Below, in pieces: positions 22,265 to 34,195 of a DNA stretch of 64,000 nt. The notes under the pieces are model-generated. The model ran no database searches. It saw only the letters and a program-made list of their open reading frames with translations, and was not told where the DNA came from. The stretch's first letter is position 1. Every line of letters starts with the position of its first letter. The DNA is from Synaphobranchus kaupii. Taxonomy: Eukaryota > Chordata > Actinopteri > Anguilliformes > Synaphobranchidae. Location of the stretch: assembly GCA_029718625.1 (NCBI GenBank), contig CM056376.1:124052794-124116793 (forward strand), in the 5' to 3' direction. The position numbers were made by a program, and so were the translations under genes.

Positions 22265-22270
22265 ACTGCA

Positions 22271-23275
22271 TTAGCTAGTAAAAGCGGGAGCTGGCGATGT
22301 ACGACCAGGGATTCTGGGTAGTGTAGTTATGTTTCTCAAAATCCGTTATTTATACGATTCAAATTTGATTTAAATGCGGTGTTGAGTATATAATTGACTT
22401 TTTTATCACATATATGTCAAAGTTTGGTCCATACAATGCCATAATATCATCATAAGGGTGACTGAAAGATCCCAAAGTTGTGGCAGGTAATGGCTTCCGG
22501 CAGTCTTCCGGGACCAGCCAGGGATAGGAGGCATACAGGCTAAAATCAACCTTGATAAAAATGAACAGCATTTAAGTACCGTGATAGCCAGTCAGTAGGT
22601 ATGTTTTACATTCGTTCTCTAGGTAACATTACAACCCTTTTAAACAGGCTAACTATAGTGAATGTCGGGGTGCCTTTCATAACGCTTACCGTCTCCCATT
22701 GTTCTCACGTTCGTTTAGAACTTCAGAACGATGGAATTACTGTTAAGAAGTTATCCAGATTTGTGGGTTAGCATTTTGTTTCACCATGTTAAGTCTATGG
22801 GAAATTCATCGTCAAAATTTCGAATTTTGAGGTCTCATTCAAATTTAATAAAGTCATGAAAGTATAAAAAGCATGCAGGTCTTACAAACAAATGAGGGGT
22901 CTTGTGTCGGGATCCGTTGGATTTAAATTTAGTTATGTTCGCGCAAAAGAAGTCTTCATTTTTTATGATAATTTTTAGGGGGTACCCGTAACTTTGTAAT
23001 GTAGCTATAAAAAAACAGCTGTGAGCCCATAGCGATAGTAGCCCATCTGTGCAATGGCATTGAGATTGGTTATGAAACGGCGGAGATATCGAGGTTCAAA
23101 AATTGCTGTGTTACATTGAAGAGCTGACCTATGTAAACATAAAGCTAACGTGCTCAGTGTAATATAGAGGGAGAGTGAGAGCGTGAGAGACTACACAAAA
23201 AAATGTTGAATTTACTTATTGTGTCAGTGGAGGGAAACATACGGAAGACCTGAAGCGCAAGGTGAAAAAATAAAT
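22271..23275. other. No recognised gene
   Basis: Unique sequence of mixed composition; no frame over 80 codons and no transposon ends identified. Confidence 0.35.
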
Positions 23276-23480
23276 TTTGAGATACTATCTCGTTAAAACG
23301 AGAAAAATTTTTTTTTTTTTGAAAAGCTATCTCGTTATAATGAGATACTATCTTTTTTAAACGAGATAGTAAGTCATTTATACAAGTTATTATCTCGTTT
23401 ATTCGAGATATTATCGCGTTTATATGGCTCGTTTATACAAGTTATTAACTCGTTTGTAGGGCACGTTTTTACGAGATATA
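23276..23480. repeat. Palindrome-rich array of CTCGTT/AACGAG motifs
   Basis: At least nine copies of an ATCTCGTT-like octamer or its complement AACGAGAT lie within about 200 bp in alternating orientation (for example ACTATCTCGTTAAAACGAG), spaced by 10-25 bp of A/T sequence. Each pair can form a small hairpin. Similar palindromic A/T arrays occur in fish genomes, probably as debris of miniature elements. Confidence 0.65.
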
Positions 23481-23649
23481 AATATATTTTTTAAATATTT
23501 GTAACACTTAAAATATAGGCTAATGTTACTGAAAAACACATTTGTTAACTCTAGCTACGTTGTGTATTGAACGAATGATGCATCTATCAGGTTTAGAGAT
23601 AATTAGCTGCCAACAGGTGCAGCATAACAGAGCCACTGGACCCCCTCAC

Positions 23650-24317
23650 TGTAGGGTTTTTTTCCTTTAATTTGTAACCCAAATGTATATATATATATAC
23701 GTATATGTACAGTATATACAGTTGCACTGAAAATTATTCAACCCCCTTCACTTTTTGCACACTTTATTGTGTTGTAGATTTCATTTTAAATGGATAAAAT
23801 TGCCATTTTTGCCCATCAATCTACACTCAATAACCCATAATGACAAAGGGAAAACATGTTTTTAGAAATTTTTGCAAATGTATTAAAAATCAAAAACTAT
23901 ATAACTGCGGCCCTCTAGGACCAGGGTTGAGAGGGAAGGGTCACTGCAAATCAATACAAGTTATTCTGAGTGATCAACTTTATCCTATGATGAATGTCAG
24001 TGAATGGTTTTATGAGTATGAACATGATGTGAATCATATGCTATGGTCTTCGCAGCCACCAGATATCAACCCAATTGAACACCTATGGAAGATTTTGAAC
24101 CGACGTGTTGAACAGACAGCGCACCACCATCATCGAAACACCAAATGAGGGAATATCTTTTGGAGGAATGGTGTTCCATCCCTTCAGTAGAGTTCCAACG
24201 GCTATAATCTATGCTAGACTAGAGGTAGAATGCCATTGAAGCTGCTCTGGTGGCTCGTGGTTGCCCAACACCTTACTAAAACACTTTATGTTGGTTTTTC
24301 CTTTAATTTGTCACCCG

Positions 24318-24320
<3 letters not shown>
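23650..24320 (+). mobile_element. Composite of Tc1-like fragments
   Basis: Positions 23720-23895 match the terminal region of a common fish Tc1 family (ATTATTCAACCCCCTTCAC, CCCATAATGACAAAGGGAAA, AACATGTTTTTAGAAATTTT). A transposase C-terminal fragment of another type follows. The 20-bp motif TTTTTCCTTTAATTTGTMAC occurs twice in direct, not inverted, orientation (about 23658-23678 and 24295-24315), so two right ends are present in tandem. Confidence 0.65.
23935..24290 (+). pseudogene. Tc1 transposase C-terminal remnant
   Basis: The frame reads SILSDQLYPMM-like residues, then VSEWFYEYEHDVNHMLW, then SQPPDINPIEHLWKILNRRV, which contains the third catalytic acid (PIE) of a DD34E transposase. The stretch with the second catalytic Asp that should lie before SEWFYEYE is deleted. 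The frame breaks after HHHHRNTK; further C-terminal similarity continues in other frames to TLYVGFSFNLSPV. It is a non-functional relic. Confidence 0.75.

Positions 24321-24371
<51 letters not shown>
24321..24371. repeat. (TA)n(CA)n microsatellite
   Basis: About 17 TA units pass into 9 CA units directly after the Tc1 right end. Confidence 0.9.
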
Positions 24372-24380
24372 AATATATAA

Positions 24381-24866
24381 TGTGAAGAAAGGCATAGCTG
24401 CCCTGCCCCTCTGCACCTGTCTCTCCCTCACTCTGTCACCTCTCCCGCTGACTGTTTCAGGAACCGCCATCGGCCATGGGAGTGAGGAGAAGACAGAAGC
24501 ACGTTCTAATTCAATAATTGGGAATGGGCTGTCATCAATTAAAGCCACCAGCTGTAGAAGATCAGAAGCTCAGCCGGCGGGGATAAAAAACCCCGCCACT
24601 CTAAACCTTGGGACCTGACTCGGAAGCTTGCCACCTCTAACAGTTCTGATCTGTTCTCTTTTTCTTTTCTTTTTTTACCCAAAACTGAGGACAGTTAAGA
24701 CGTCCCGTGGCCACCCTGTGATCCCTGGGAGTCAGCATGCTGCTTAAGTCGAGCCAGTTCCCCACCTGACAAGCGCCTGGGCTTCATGTTGTGTTATGTT
24801 TTTGGTTTTTTTGTGTTAAGCGTGTCCTTGCCTTGGCTGAATAAATATTGCTTACGGGCTGCACAG
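24381..24866 (+). mobile_element. Possible LTR-derived promoter/poly(A) module
   Basis: Starts TGTGAAGAAAGG and ends GGGCTGCACA. It has a TATA-like GGGATAAAAAACCCC near 24579-24594 and AATAAA at 24840-24845 followed by a TTGCTTACGGG end, which is the order expected for an LTR. No 5-bp target duplication is present at these boundaries, so either the ends are wrong or the copy is truncated. Confidence 0.35.
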
Positions 24867-25084
24867 TTTTCCTGTTTTCCCCGTAATAACAATTTCTTCC
24901 TAATTTTTATGACCTGTTTGATACTATTGTGTGAAGTTTATAATATGAAAACCCCCTGCATTCTTTATTGGAAAAGCCCAATAAATAATTGTTCACAAAA
25001 AATAAAATATACATTTTTATACCAATCTTCTTTGAATAATTTTGCTTAAATTAAAGTTTGTTTCTCATATTTTGAGTGTAAGGT

Positions 25085-25180
25085 CATTCTTATAAACAAC
25101 ACATATAAAAAAAAAATTATAGCTTTTTTGCTCATATTTTCCAGGTGTTGCCAATAATTCTGGTGGCCATTGCATTATTA
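25085..25180 (+). repeat. Tc1 right-end remnant
   Basis: GCTCATATTTTCCAGGTGTT followed by GCCAATAATTCTGGTGG resembles the inverted-repeat end of the Tc1 family seen at 18-19 kb (GGGGTGCCAATAATT). No matching left end could be placed. Confidence 0.55.
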
Positions 25181-26438
25181 TTATTTAAAACCTGTTATCT
25201 GTTGTGCTTACCTGATTTGGTACTTGGTTTGTAACTTTTATGTTTTAGCAGTGAGGCCAAGTTTATTTGTTTTCACAATCATTTCCATTTTTTACTGCCA
25301 TATTCAATTATCTCTTATGTTACATTTTATAGAGGGGTGAATTTGTAGGCCCGTTCAATATTTACTCATGGCAGATTTAGTGGGCGGGCTGCAGGGCTAT
25401 GGCAGCGGATTCAATCTTGAGAAATGAAAGATAAGCTCTGGCAATGAACATTTTAATTTGAATCTGAGAAAAATGCACCAGAGAATATTTCTCTCTAAAT
25501 ATGGGGATAGAACATGCGGTCGCATATCTGCCACCTCCGGTTTTTCTGAAACATGGGGTCGTAAATTCAAAAATACCTTTTTCCCCCCCTATCGCTTGCT
25601 TTCCATTTCCAGTTATCACTGATTTATCTGTCCTTTCACCAAGAGAGACTATTCAATTGTCCTTGATTACATCCACTGGATCTTATATCAAGCTACATTG
25701 CCTTGAGAATCAATGCAGGGTTTAAATAACAATGAGTACACTGCTCCCATTAAAAAGGGAGATCACGATGTGGTCGTATATTCAAGCCAGTATGTTATAG
25801 TAATGGAATATGCAATTAGATTGTTTATGTTTATTATAAAATGACGAATGGACCTGTCTATTTCAAGCAAAGTGTACTTTTGTGATTGAGCTGCACTCAG
25901 TAACAATGACTTGCCAAATGTGGGCTCTATATTACCTTTATTTATGAAACAGTACAGTTTTTTACGGGGCATAAAGAAATGAAGGTATACGTCTTTGGAG
26001 GAATGCATAATTAAAGTCATTCTATGGAGTTTTTCATGCTTACAATAATGAATAATGAAAAATGATAAACAAAAATAAAGAAGGAAATCCAGGCAAATCC
26101 AAAGACAATGGACCTCAATTGCTATGTCCAATTTATTTATTTATATGTAATTTTATTATTATTTAGATTTAGTTAAATTTTTTATTTATGTATTTATTTA
26201 TTTGGGGGGCTCTAAATCAAGCACGGTCTGCTCTTAATTATCCTCTTTTACAAATTACCCCTCTGAAAGGTAACAAGAAAAATATATTGTACGTATATGC
26301 ATGAAGATATGAGACAATTTAAATGATTATTTACTATCAAAAACAACATCCCCAATTTAAATCTCCAAAATTGCTGCAAGGTCAGTCAGACACTAAACTG
26401 ATGGAATCAACCAATCGATCTGCATCGGCTTTAAAATG
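25181..26438. other. Mostly unique non-coding DNA
   Basis: Positions 25370-25600 have complex texture and could be a conserved non-coding block. A minus-strand 122-codon frame at 25763-26131 has no recognisable motif and A/T-driven composition. Confidence 0.3.
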
Positions 26439-26439
26439 A

Positions 26440-26596
26440 ACGGCCAAAAATGAATGCAACTCTGGACAGAAATAAATGTTGTGACGTTGCATAAGGTTGT
26501 CGAAACAATGCCACGACGAATGCGCACCGTAATCAAAGCTAAAGGTGGTCCAACGAAATATTAGAGTGTGCGACGTTTTTTTTTGGCCAGGCAGTG
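26440..26596 (+). mobile_element. 3' fragment of the CACTGCCTGGCC Tc1 family
   Basis: From CGGCCAAAAATGAATGCAAC it runs with about 90% identity to the right part of the 10.45-kb element and ends GGCCAGGCAGTG before TA. It keeps ATTAGAGTGTGCGAC before the terminus, which the 10.45-kb copy has lost. The left end is absent; similarity begins at the same CGGCCAAAAATG point that borders an internal junction in the other copy. Confidence 0.8.
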
Positions 26597-28084
26597 TAGT
26601 TAATTAACAATAAAGAATACAATAACCCAGACGACAATTACAATTTTCAAAGAGAGACAGAGAAAGCAGTATGCCAGAGACTTACTCAATTCCAGCTTCA
26701 GAATGAAAGCTGTAGAACAGCAATATTGAACAAACACAACAACGTAACCACCAAAAACAAGAAGAAAACACTTCAGGACTCAAACTAAAATAAGTAAGTA
26801 AACAAATAAATAAAGTCCTCCTTGTCAGTCACAAATCCTTCACCCAGTAGGGACTGAGGATGCAAACCCTGATTGTGATGTCAAGTTAAGGCATTTAAGG
26901 GGGTCATGTTCAACTATGGCAAGCACTGGCTTTCTTAGGTCTGACAAAATCCCTATTTGTAAAAGTAACTAAGTTGTCAGACACAGAGCTATAGTCCATA
27001 ATATTATTATGAAAAGATTTGCTGTTTTAGCCTCTTTTTAAGGTGACCAAATATGTTTGGAGGTAATTCAGTTTAGCTTTGAATACCTCTAATAAAAATT
27101 ATAAATGTACTCCTGCCTCCGACAATTTAGATGATGTTTATAAATAATGTATTTTTTAGTTCACCAAGTACTGAAATCTCCATGTTCAAACTGGGGAGCC
27201 TCAACTACTTTTAACATGGGAATTAAAATAAGATTACTCTTGTTTTATTACCGGCCATGGGCATTCAACCTTAACTCCAAATGGCTACAGAGTTTCATGC
27301 TGGGCACTCCTTATCTGATTACTTTGTGTCTTGGTGCTTCTTCACAGAGGTGATAAATGTCCTTATCATGGTAAGAACCAGGACACCCAACCCAGTTGTT
27401 TATCTATGAGGTTTTTAGGGTGTTGTAATTGCCTCTGATGTTTGGGGATGGGAGAGGGTTAGAAGCAGTAATGGGCCAGTCATGTAAAACAAACAAGCTG
27501 AACACATTATCCATATCAGAGCATATAGTCCTTCTCTTTTATGCCATGATCTAAAAACTAGAAAACTGACAGCTGGTACATATGTCAGTAGCTGAAAAAC
27601 AAAACCGAGTCAGGTGACTCCAGATATTGGTTCTAGTCATCAGTTCAGCAACCCTTCTGTTCAGTCACCCGCCTGGTATATACGCCGAGCAAGCTTCATT
27701 CTGCTATGAGCCACCAGTGTCCCTGTTTGCTGGCAGACATGCAGTCTTGTCAGTCCTTCCATAAAAGTGAAGGGCTCATTGACTTTGATGCTTTATCCCT
27801 GGTTGACCAGGTTTATGAACAGGAACATTGGAATTTAGAAGAATCTGTCTGGCTCATTAGCTACTCCTTTACAGAAGATGGCTAAGCCAGTCCCTTGTTG
27901 ATACCGGTAATCTATGCAGTTGGTTGTTTCCCGTAATGCAGAGACCAAACTACAATTAAAAATTATCTGTGGACTGACTTAGACTGTATGCACATGACAC
28001 AAGTTTCAATAGAGGGTAGGATAATTTAGAAATTGTCAGTCCATTCCCACCAATTAATATAAACATACTTAATATCAGTTCTGT

Positions 28085-28111
28085 TCTCTCTCTCTCTCTC
28101 TCTCTCTCTCT
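28085..28111. repeat. (CT)n microsatellite
   Basis: About 13 uninterrupted CT units. Confidence 0.9.
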
Positions 28112-28551
28112 GGGCAGTCTTCTGGTTTGAATTCATTATACATTCACTTTCAAATTCTGCTCCTACACCTTTAACCCATGAATCCATTAGGTGCAAAGAA
28201 CTGAAGATGTTACATTGAAAGAATATAAATTATGGCCATTGGACAACTACAGAATATGCAGCAGATGAAACATGGTAAAGCTTCTCAATGCACTTACCAC
28301 CTTTGTGTTATGCAGGAACTTTACACATCCAAAGGCATAGCAGCTATTTTACAGCTCCTTTGGAAAAACATTTCAGGGCCACCTCATTTGATTAGGTCCA
28401 TTGTCCTCAACTATTCAGGCCACACAACCTGGTAAAATGCTAGAGCCAGCCTCCAAATGACTGTTTACACTGCACACATAAGCATTTTGTGTGTAATTGC
28501 ATTATTTAAAACAAAAAATATCCAAAGGTTACTCTTTCCTCTTTCAGAACA

Positions 28552-28819
28552 ATCTGCAGGACGTTATCCATGTGGGCTGCAGGGCCGTACATTCCAGTAT
28601 TTCATGGACTGCTCTTATCTCGGTAACTGCCGACCTACACTCTGTGTGTGGGAAGTTGCCAATTCCTGTGTCATGACCCTAACCGCAGCATTTGACATTG
28701 AAGTCAACCAGGTCATCCTAGGAGGGTATTGGGATATTAGCCAGTGTCCTTCGATGCTTTCTGAGGCTGATTTACTTCTATCTTGGACTGTTGTTACCAG
28801 CAGAATGTCAATGTCTTAG
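28552..28819 (+). other. Open stretch after an acceptor-like site, unrecognised
   Basis: A pyrimidine-rich TTACTCTTTCCTCTTTCAG precedes an 88-codon open frame (QSAGRYPCGLQGRTFQYF...) ending at a TAG. The base composition is more balanced than the flanks. I recognise no domain; it has an unusual number of Cys and Trp residues. It could be a terminal exon or chance. Confidence 0.2.
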
Positions 28820-29935
28820 AATATTTCAAATAGGAGTCCCCCGGGAATCCCTGATTGACCTCTTGTGCACATGTTAAATCTAAATGTGTGCAGGGATGGC
28901 TACTATGTACAGAAGTGTTTTTTTTTTTTTTTTCAAACACTTATTGATCTAGTAATTGTCAGCCACCTTAAAAAAGATTTGATTCTTTGATAGATGTGTT
29001 TTGAGAAATGTATTTATTCTGCATGCACTGCTGCAACTCAACCACCACACATGGTCCACTGGGCCACTTTAACTCATTTACAAATGTGCAGATATTGTCA
29101 GGGGCACAAGGAAGATGCAACAATTGGTTGTTTTTATACTATTCTTAGAACTTTTTGCACCTGTAATAATTGTACTGAACTTGTTTCAGCAGTTCAAACT
29201 CTTTATCCACACATCCATACTTCAAACATGTTCCTCCATGGATCCTGATGAGTGACCTACTGCAAAAATGTAGAAGAGATCAACATCTTCCAACATGGAA
29301 AAACAAACAAAACAGAACACACCTTTGTATTTCATCTTGGTAAATAGAAAAAGGCAGGTCATTTCACTTCAGTGTTTACATAAGATAAGAGTTCTTCACT
29401 CAGATCTTGTTCAAAGGGATATAAAGCACACTTCAAAGTACCGTTTAGGGTCCAATTCTCTTCAGTATACACAGAATTTCTTTCTTTCTTTATTTATATA
29501 TTTATTTATTTATTTTACCTCAGGCTATAATTATTACTCGAAAATGAGCTTTGAAGCAAGGAACATTATTAACAGAGCATGTTTACATCAATATGTCAAG
29601 CTATGTGTTTGTCATGTAATTAGTCTGGGGGGGGGGGCACACCAATTTTAAAGATCACAATTGTAAAACATGTTATGTTGTAGTTTGTAGATGATGTTTG
29701 GCATTTTACCCCTATTTGGTTTTAAGAACATCAAAAAGCACAATGAAGGATAATAATGAGAAAATAAAACAAACAGTGGACCTTTTACCAGTCACTCTTA
29801 TTTGTTTAGCATTTGGTTTATAAAAGAGTTATAATTCCTAATTTCTCAACAAAAAAAATTGTTTTAGTTTTTATTTTTGATCTTTCTTTCATTCAATTAT
29901 GTTGGCTTTAAATGAAGAAACTAAGCTAGGTATCA

Positions 29936-29964
29936 TATTATTATTATTATTATTATTATTATTA
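29936..29964. repeat. (TTA)n microsatellite
   Basis: Nine to ten TTA units. Confidence 0.9.
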
Positions 29965-30594
29965 TCATCTTCCATACATCAGGAGGCAGCATATTTGCAT
30001 AATTTATGTGGAACCACATCTGCAAAGCAAACTGTTTGAAATATGTTGGAATAAACATACTGTTAAATTTTTTTTAATCAATTAACAACAATTCATTTCC
30101 TGTTGATTTCCCAGCAGGCCAAAATAAAAATGACTGCCGTTCATGCAATGAAGTCAGAGAGGCATCGTACTTTGAGAAGTCTCTCAGGATGTGGCTCACA
30201 CTGTTCTCAAAGCCCTGTTGTGCTAACAAAGTTCACTCCAACAGATGCTCCTGCAATCCTTGTCAATTCTGCGCAGGAGTGTGGAAACTAACTTAATTAA
30301 GCTCTCACAAAAAGAAGAACTTTCTTTTCTCTTTGGTGAAAATAAGTCTTGCACCTTTTTTAAAACTAGCTGGTGTTTAAGTTTTGTATTATATATTTAA
30401 TGTTCCACAAAATGGGATGGTATATTCTATAGCTGCCATCTATCTCTCCACAACCGAGTTCTTGTTGAAAGTCGAACAACTTGTGATTGCTAACAAGGTA
30501 TTTAGCTGGTGGATTAGAATGGAGTTGGTGATGATGAAATAAACACATGGAGTTGGAGCAAGTGTCTTATAGAGATGCTATTCCCTTTTATTTT

Positions 30595-32513
30595 TGTAAT
30601 GTGGGCGTGACGTGTGAGGTAGGAGGAGCCAAACGCAGCAAGGGGATTCATTAAGCCCTAAGGCCACTAAGGCGGGAAACCCCGCAGATAAGGAAGGTAG
30701 ACAAGACATGGAACACACATACCAAAGCCACTAACCGGCTCACTGTCACGTGCCAATGAGTAGAAGCGCAAACGCCAGGTTTCTCAGTAAGAGAACCAAA
30801 CAAGACGAATGGCACAAAGCACTGGGCTCCCATACTTCTACGAGCTAAGTGACTAAAGAGAGCCAGAAATAACAAACGCCCTCTCTCGATAACGAGACGC
30901 ATAAGAACAGGCGAGAAGCACAATGGCACAAACAAAACACACAGCAAACAAACACTGAAAAATAATCCGATAGAATATGAGGAGGCGAAAGGAACAGATC
31001 CAACGTTCCAAGGCTACTCTCAGACTCGCAGTCACACACAAACATGTCCACAACATCGCCCAATCTTCCCTATAGGAAGACATGTACCGAAAGACGGAAC
31101 AGAACAACAGTTCGGAACAAAATCGTCAAAACTCCACGGAGAAAGGTACCGAAAGGAACGAACAGGACAGGCTGCACTGGACATTTACCGGCTAAAAGAC
31201 CAAAGCGAGATTAGTAGAAAATAAACGCCCTACCTCTCCATAAAGAGGAATGTAACAAGGCGAACAGGTTTAACGTTCCAAGGCTACTTTCAGAGACTCG
31301 TAGTCAGACGCAAACATGTCAACAAAATCGCCCAAGCTCCATATGAGGAGAGACATACCCGGAGAACGAACAGAACAACATTTCCGAACAAAATCGTCCC
31401 ACAAGTAAAAAGGACGAAACTGGACAGCTGCACCCGACATTACCAGCTAAAAGACTAACATGAGTTTGATAGAAAATAAATGCCGTGCCTCTTGGTAAAG
31501 AGGAATGTAACGAGGCGAAGGAACAGGGACAACGTTCCATGGCTAGTTTCATAGGCTCGCAGTCACATGCAGAAAACATAAAGGGGTAAACACCCGATCT
31601 CCCAGGAGAGAGAAACATTTTACAGGCGAGCCGACGGAGCACGACGGAGCTTTTTTCTAGGCGAGCCGAAATGGAACAGAAAACTAACGTTCCAAGGCTA
31701 CTTTCAGAGACTCGCAGTCACACACAAACATGTCCACAAAATCGTCCAGTCTCCCTATGAGAAGACATGTACCGAAGGGCGAACAGAACTACAGTTCCGA
31801 ACAAAATCGCCGAAAACTCCATGTACGGAGACAAGTACTGATGGACGAACAGGACAGCTGCATCGGAATTACCGGCTAACAGACTAACACAAGCTCAATA
31901 GAAAATACACGCCCTGCCTCTAAGAATAAATAAAGCCAGTATGGTAAAACGCCCTGTCTCTTAGTAAGAAACTACCATACAAATACACACAAACAAAGAC
32001 TCCTCTAGCTTTCACAGAAGACAGCAGACAGAGAGAGGAGAAAGAGACAGAAAAGGGCAAAAGATCTAGGCAACAGACAAACAAAGGCAAGACCAGAAAG
32101 CGGAGACTGAAACGAGCACACAAAAAAGGAATTCAACCTGAAAGCTCAAAGCACAAAGGCAAGTCCCGCAAAACTCCAAAAAAAAACACAACAGAGCAAA
32201 ACGGTCTCCTTAACTCTAGACCTAATCATACTGGCTAAAACTTTAAAAGGGCAAAAATAAACCACACACAAAACAGCACAAATAATGCCAGAGAATACAC
32301 CACAGTACAAACAACAAACAATCAATATCAAAGCCCAGAACGAAGGGAACATGGGCTTAAATAGCTCACCGGTAAAACACGCACACCTGTAAATGCTGAT
32401 GAGACTTCTCCGCAAAAAAACTAGACGGAGCCAAAACTCCACTAACGGAGCAGCGCCCACGTGTGGCGACCGAGGAACACGACCGCAAGGGAAAAAGGTC
32501 ATAAACCATGACA
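30595..32513 (-). mobile_element. Probable 1.9-kb solo LTR built of diverged tandem units
   Basis: Boundaries TGTAATGTGG...ACCATGACA give TG...CA termini, flanked by ATTTT on both sides (30590-30594 and 32514-32518). On the minus strand the first 160 bp look like a U3 with a GCTATTTAAGCCC core promoter. The interior is distinctly GC-richer than its surroundings and repeats a module starting AACGTTCCAAGGCTACT at 31002, 31272, 31531 (variant) and 31686. Each module is followed by GACTCGCAGTCACA, GAACAGAACAACAGTTC and ACCGGCTAAAAGAC. The minus-strand open frames of 60-134 codons are side effects of this composition; no gag or pol motifs are visible. The size is far above a typical LTR, so a non-coding LTR-like element is the alternative. 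The AT-rich duplication is weak support alone. Confidence 0.6.
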
Positions 32514-32799
32514 ATTTTATAAGGTTCCATTTCACAATGGTCCCAAACAACCATTGTGATATTCACCATGCCTCTCTACATATCAGAACTGTATTTTAAT
32601 CTGAATTTGTAATAAAGTGACAGGGGATACACTTGAGTTCACAGTTGAGCATTCTGGAGAATATTTACAAAAGACATTACAAACTGACTCCTGAACAGCA
32701 TATAGGAAAGTCCGGCATTCTCAGTAAATCAGATTCACAAAAGATCTCTTATAGCGTTGATAGGTCCAAGACTGCGTAGTTTTAAAAGTAGCATCTCTT

Positions 32800-34195
32800 A
32801 GCTTGGCTGAAGTTCATTCAGAGATCGCTTTAGCCTGGAGCTATTTCCACCAGGTTTGCCATATTGGTATGTTTGTGGCAGACCATAGCATTAAGATGGT
32901 TGAGCCTGAAAGCAGAATCAAAATTCTTGTTATCTTGTTAAATTCTTTTGCAATGTCAGGCCAGAAAATATTGGGCACTCTCAAAACATGTAGCAATATA
33001 CCTAACATACCGTGTTTGCAAACCATACATGAGAGATCATTACTAAATTCCATCTGGTGGCACCAATGTGGTTTACTGTCAATCCTATGGATTAGTTTAA
33101 ATGAGCTGATGAGTCCATTCCCTAGATGAAGAAATGGTATTGGCAGACACCTTTTGCTATTCAGCAGATTCATCAAATGCTTAGATTGGTCAAAACTGTT
33201 GTCATAGAAGGACTCCCAGCTACAGCAATACTAAAGTATAAAATGGAAACCAAGCTCATATGTGCAGCTAGTAAGCTTAAAACACGGTTATTTGGTAAGG
33301 GTGTGTCTAGCGGTATCCTATGCGCTCTGATAACAGACTGAAGCCAGAAGTAAAAAAATAAAATATGAGTGTTCAGGGAAAGAGAAGGAATTGATAAGTG
33401 TTCCTGGAATGTGTATTGCCCTTGCTCATTGGAAATGCAGCAAGGGTGAAGAGCCCTTGGGACGACCCTGAGAGGGGTGGCCTCCAGATAGTAAAGAAAG
33501 AATATACCATAGGGGGGTGGAGGCAGTGAGCAGCGATTCCTCAATATTTTTTTTTGCTCAACTGCAATCCATATACAGTATTCATGGTGGGAGTCTGTAT
33601 GGGGCCAAATCTGAGGTTAGCAGATCTACGTTTCAAGGAGGGAAAAGGGATATCCTGTAGCTGATACGAAGGAGGCCACAATTTCCATCCAAGGAAGTAA
33701 GGACTTTGGGTCAAGCAAGACCTGTACTGCCCTCATCTGGAATGTATGCCTAATAGTACAGTTGGAAGTTGGGAAGTGAAAATCCACCAAACTCTCTGGG
33801 CCTTTGTAATGTGGAAAGGCGGATACTGGGGTGCTTACCATCCCAGATAAACTTAGAAACCATGATGTCTAACCTCCTGAAAATTTTTTTAAAAATTGCA
33901 GTGGAATCATAGAAAACAGGAAATGTAACCTAGGAAGTACATTCATCTTTATGACTGGTATTCTTTGGTGCAATGTCTGCGGAAGAGAAATCAAAGTTTG
34001 CAGTCTTTGTCTAATTAATGTAAGATGGATTTTAATGCCAAGATACATAAAACCAGATGCAGTGACTGGGGGCCCTAACTGAAGGGTCACAGCTTTAGCA
34101 ATGGCAGTAAGAGGCATATATAACTTTGAATTTACCCAATTTACCTTGTATCCTGAATAGAATAACTTTTATTTTCCCGATAGGGAATTTCAGTT
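32800..34195 (-). pseudogene. L1-type LINE ORF2, segment 4: thumb to C-terminus
   Basis: Read leftward from 34195, frames give FYSGYKVNW, MYLGIKIHLTLIRQRLQ, IPVIKMNVLPRLHFLF, MVSKFIWDGKHPSIRLSTL and REFGGFSLPNFQLYY. This is the order found downstream of the reverse-transcriptase catalytic motif in vertebrate L1 ORF2. The cysteine-containing C-terminal part follows (HWCHQMEFSNDLSCMVC at about 33000-33070). Frames shift at least three times and stops interrupt throughout. No poly(A) tail or 3' boundary could be fixed; 32519-32800 may be the 3' untranslated region. The fragment is the distal part of the L1 copy represented by the other three segments. Confidence 0.85.

Larger units (their letters stand above)
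26599..30589. other. Mostly unique DNA, no recognised gene
   Basis: No transposon ends found. Contains a (CT)n run at 28085-28111, a poly-T at 28918-28933, (TTTA)n at about 29488-29515 and (TTA)n at 29936-29964. A splice-bounded open stretch at 28552-28819 is listed separately. Confidence 0.35.

Noticed and set aside
24303..24548. Minus-strand frame ending in Tyr/Ile and Val/Cys repeats
   Set aside because: It reads through the (TA)n(CA)n microsatellite.
30651..32550. Cluster of minus-strand open frames of 60-134 codons rich in Cys, Phe and Leu
   Set aside because: They lie in overlapping frames across the tandem modules of the probable long LTR and show no gag, pol or membrane-protein organisation; composition explains them.
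33869..34117. Independent 82-codon minus-strand gene
   Set aside because: It is a piece of the L1 ORF2 relic (YLGIKI...NVLPRLHFLF), not a separate gene.
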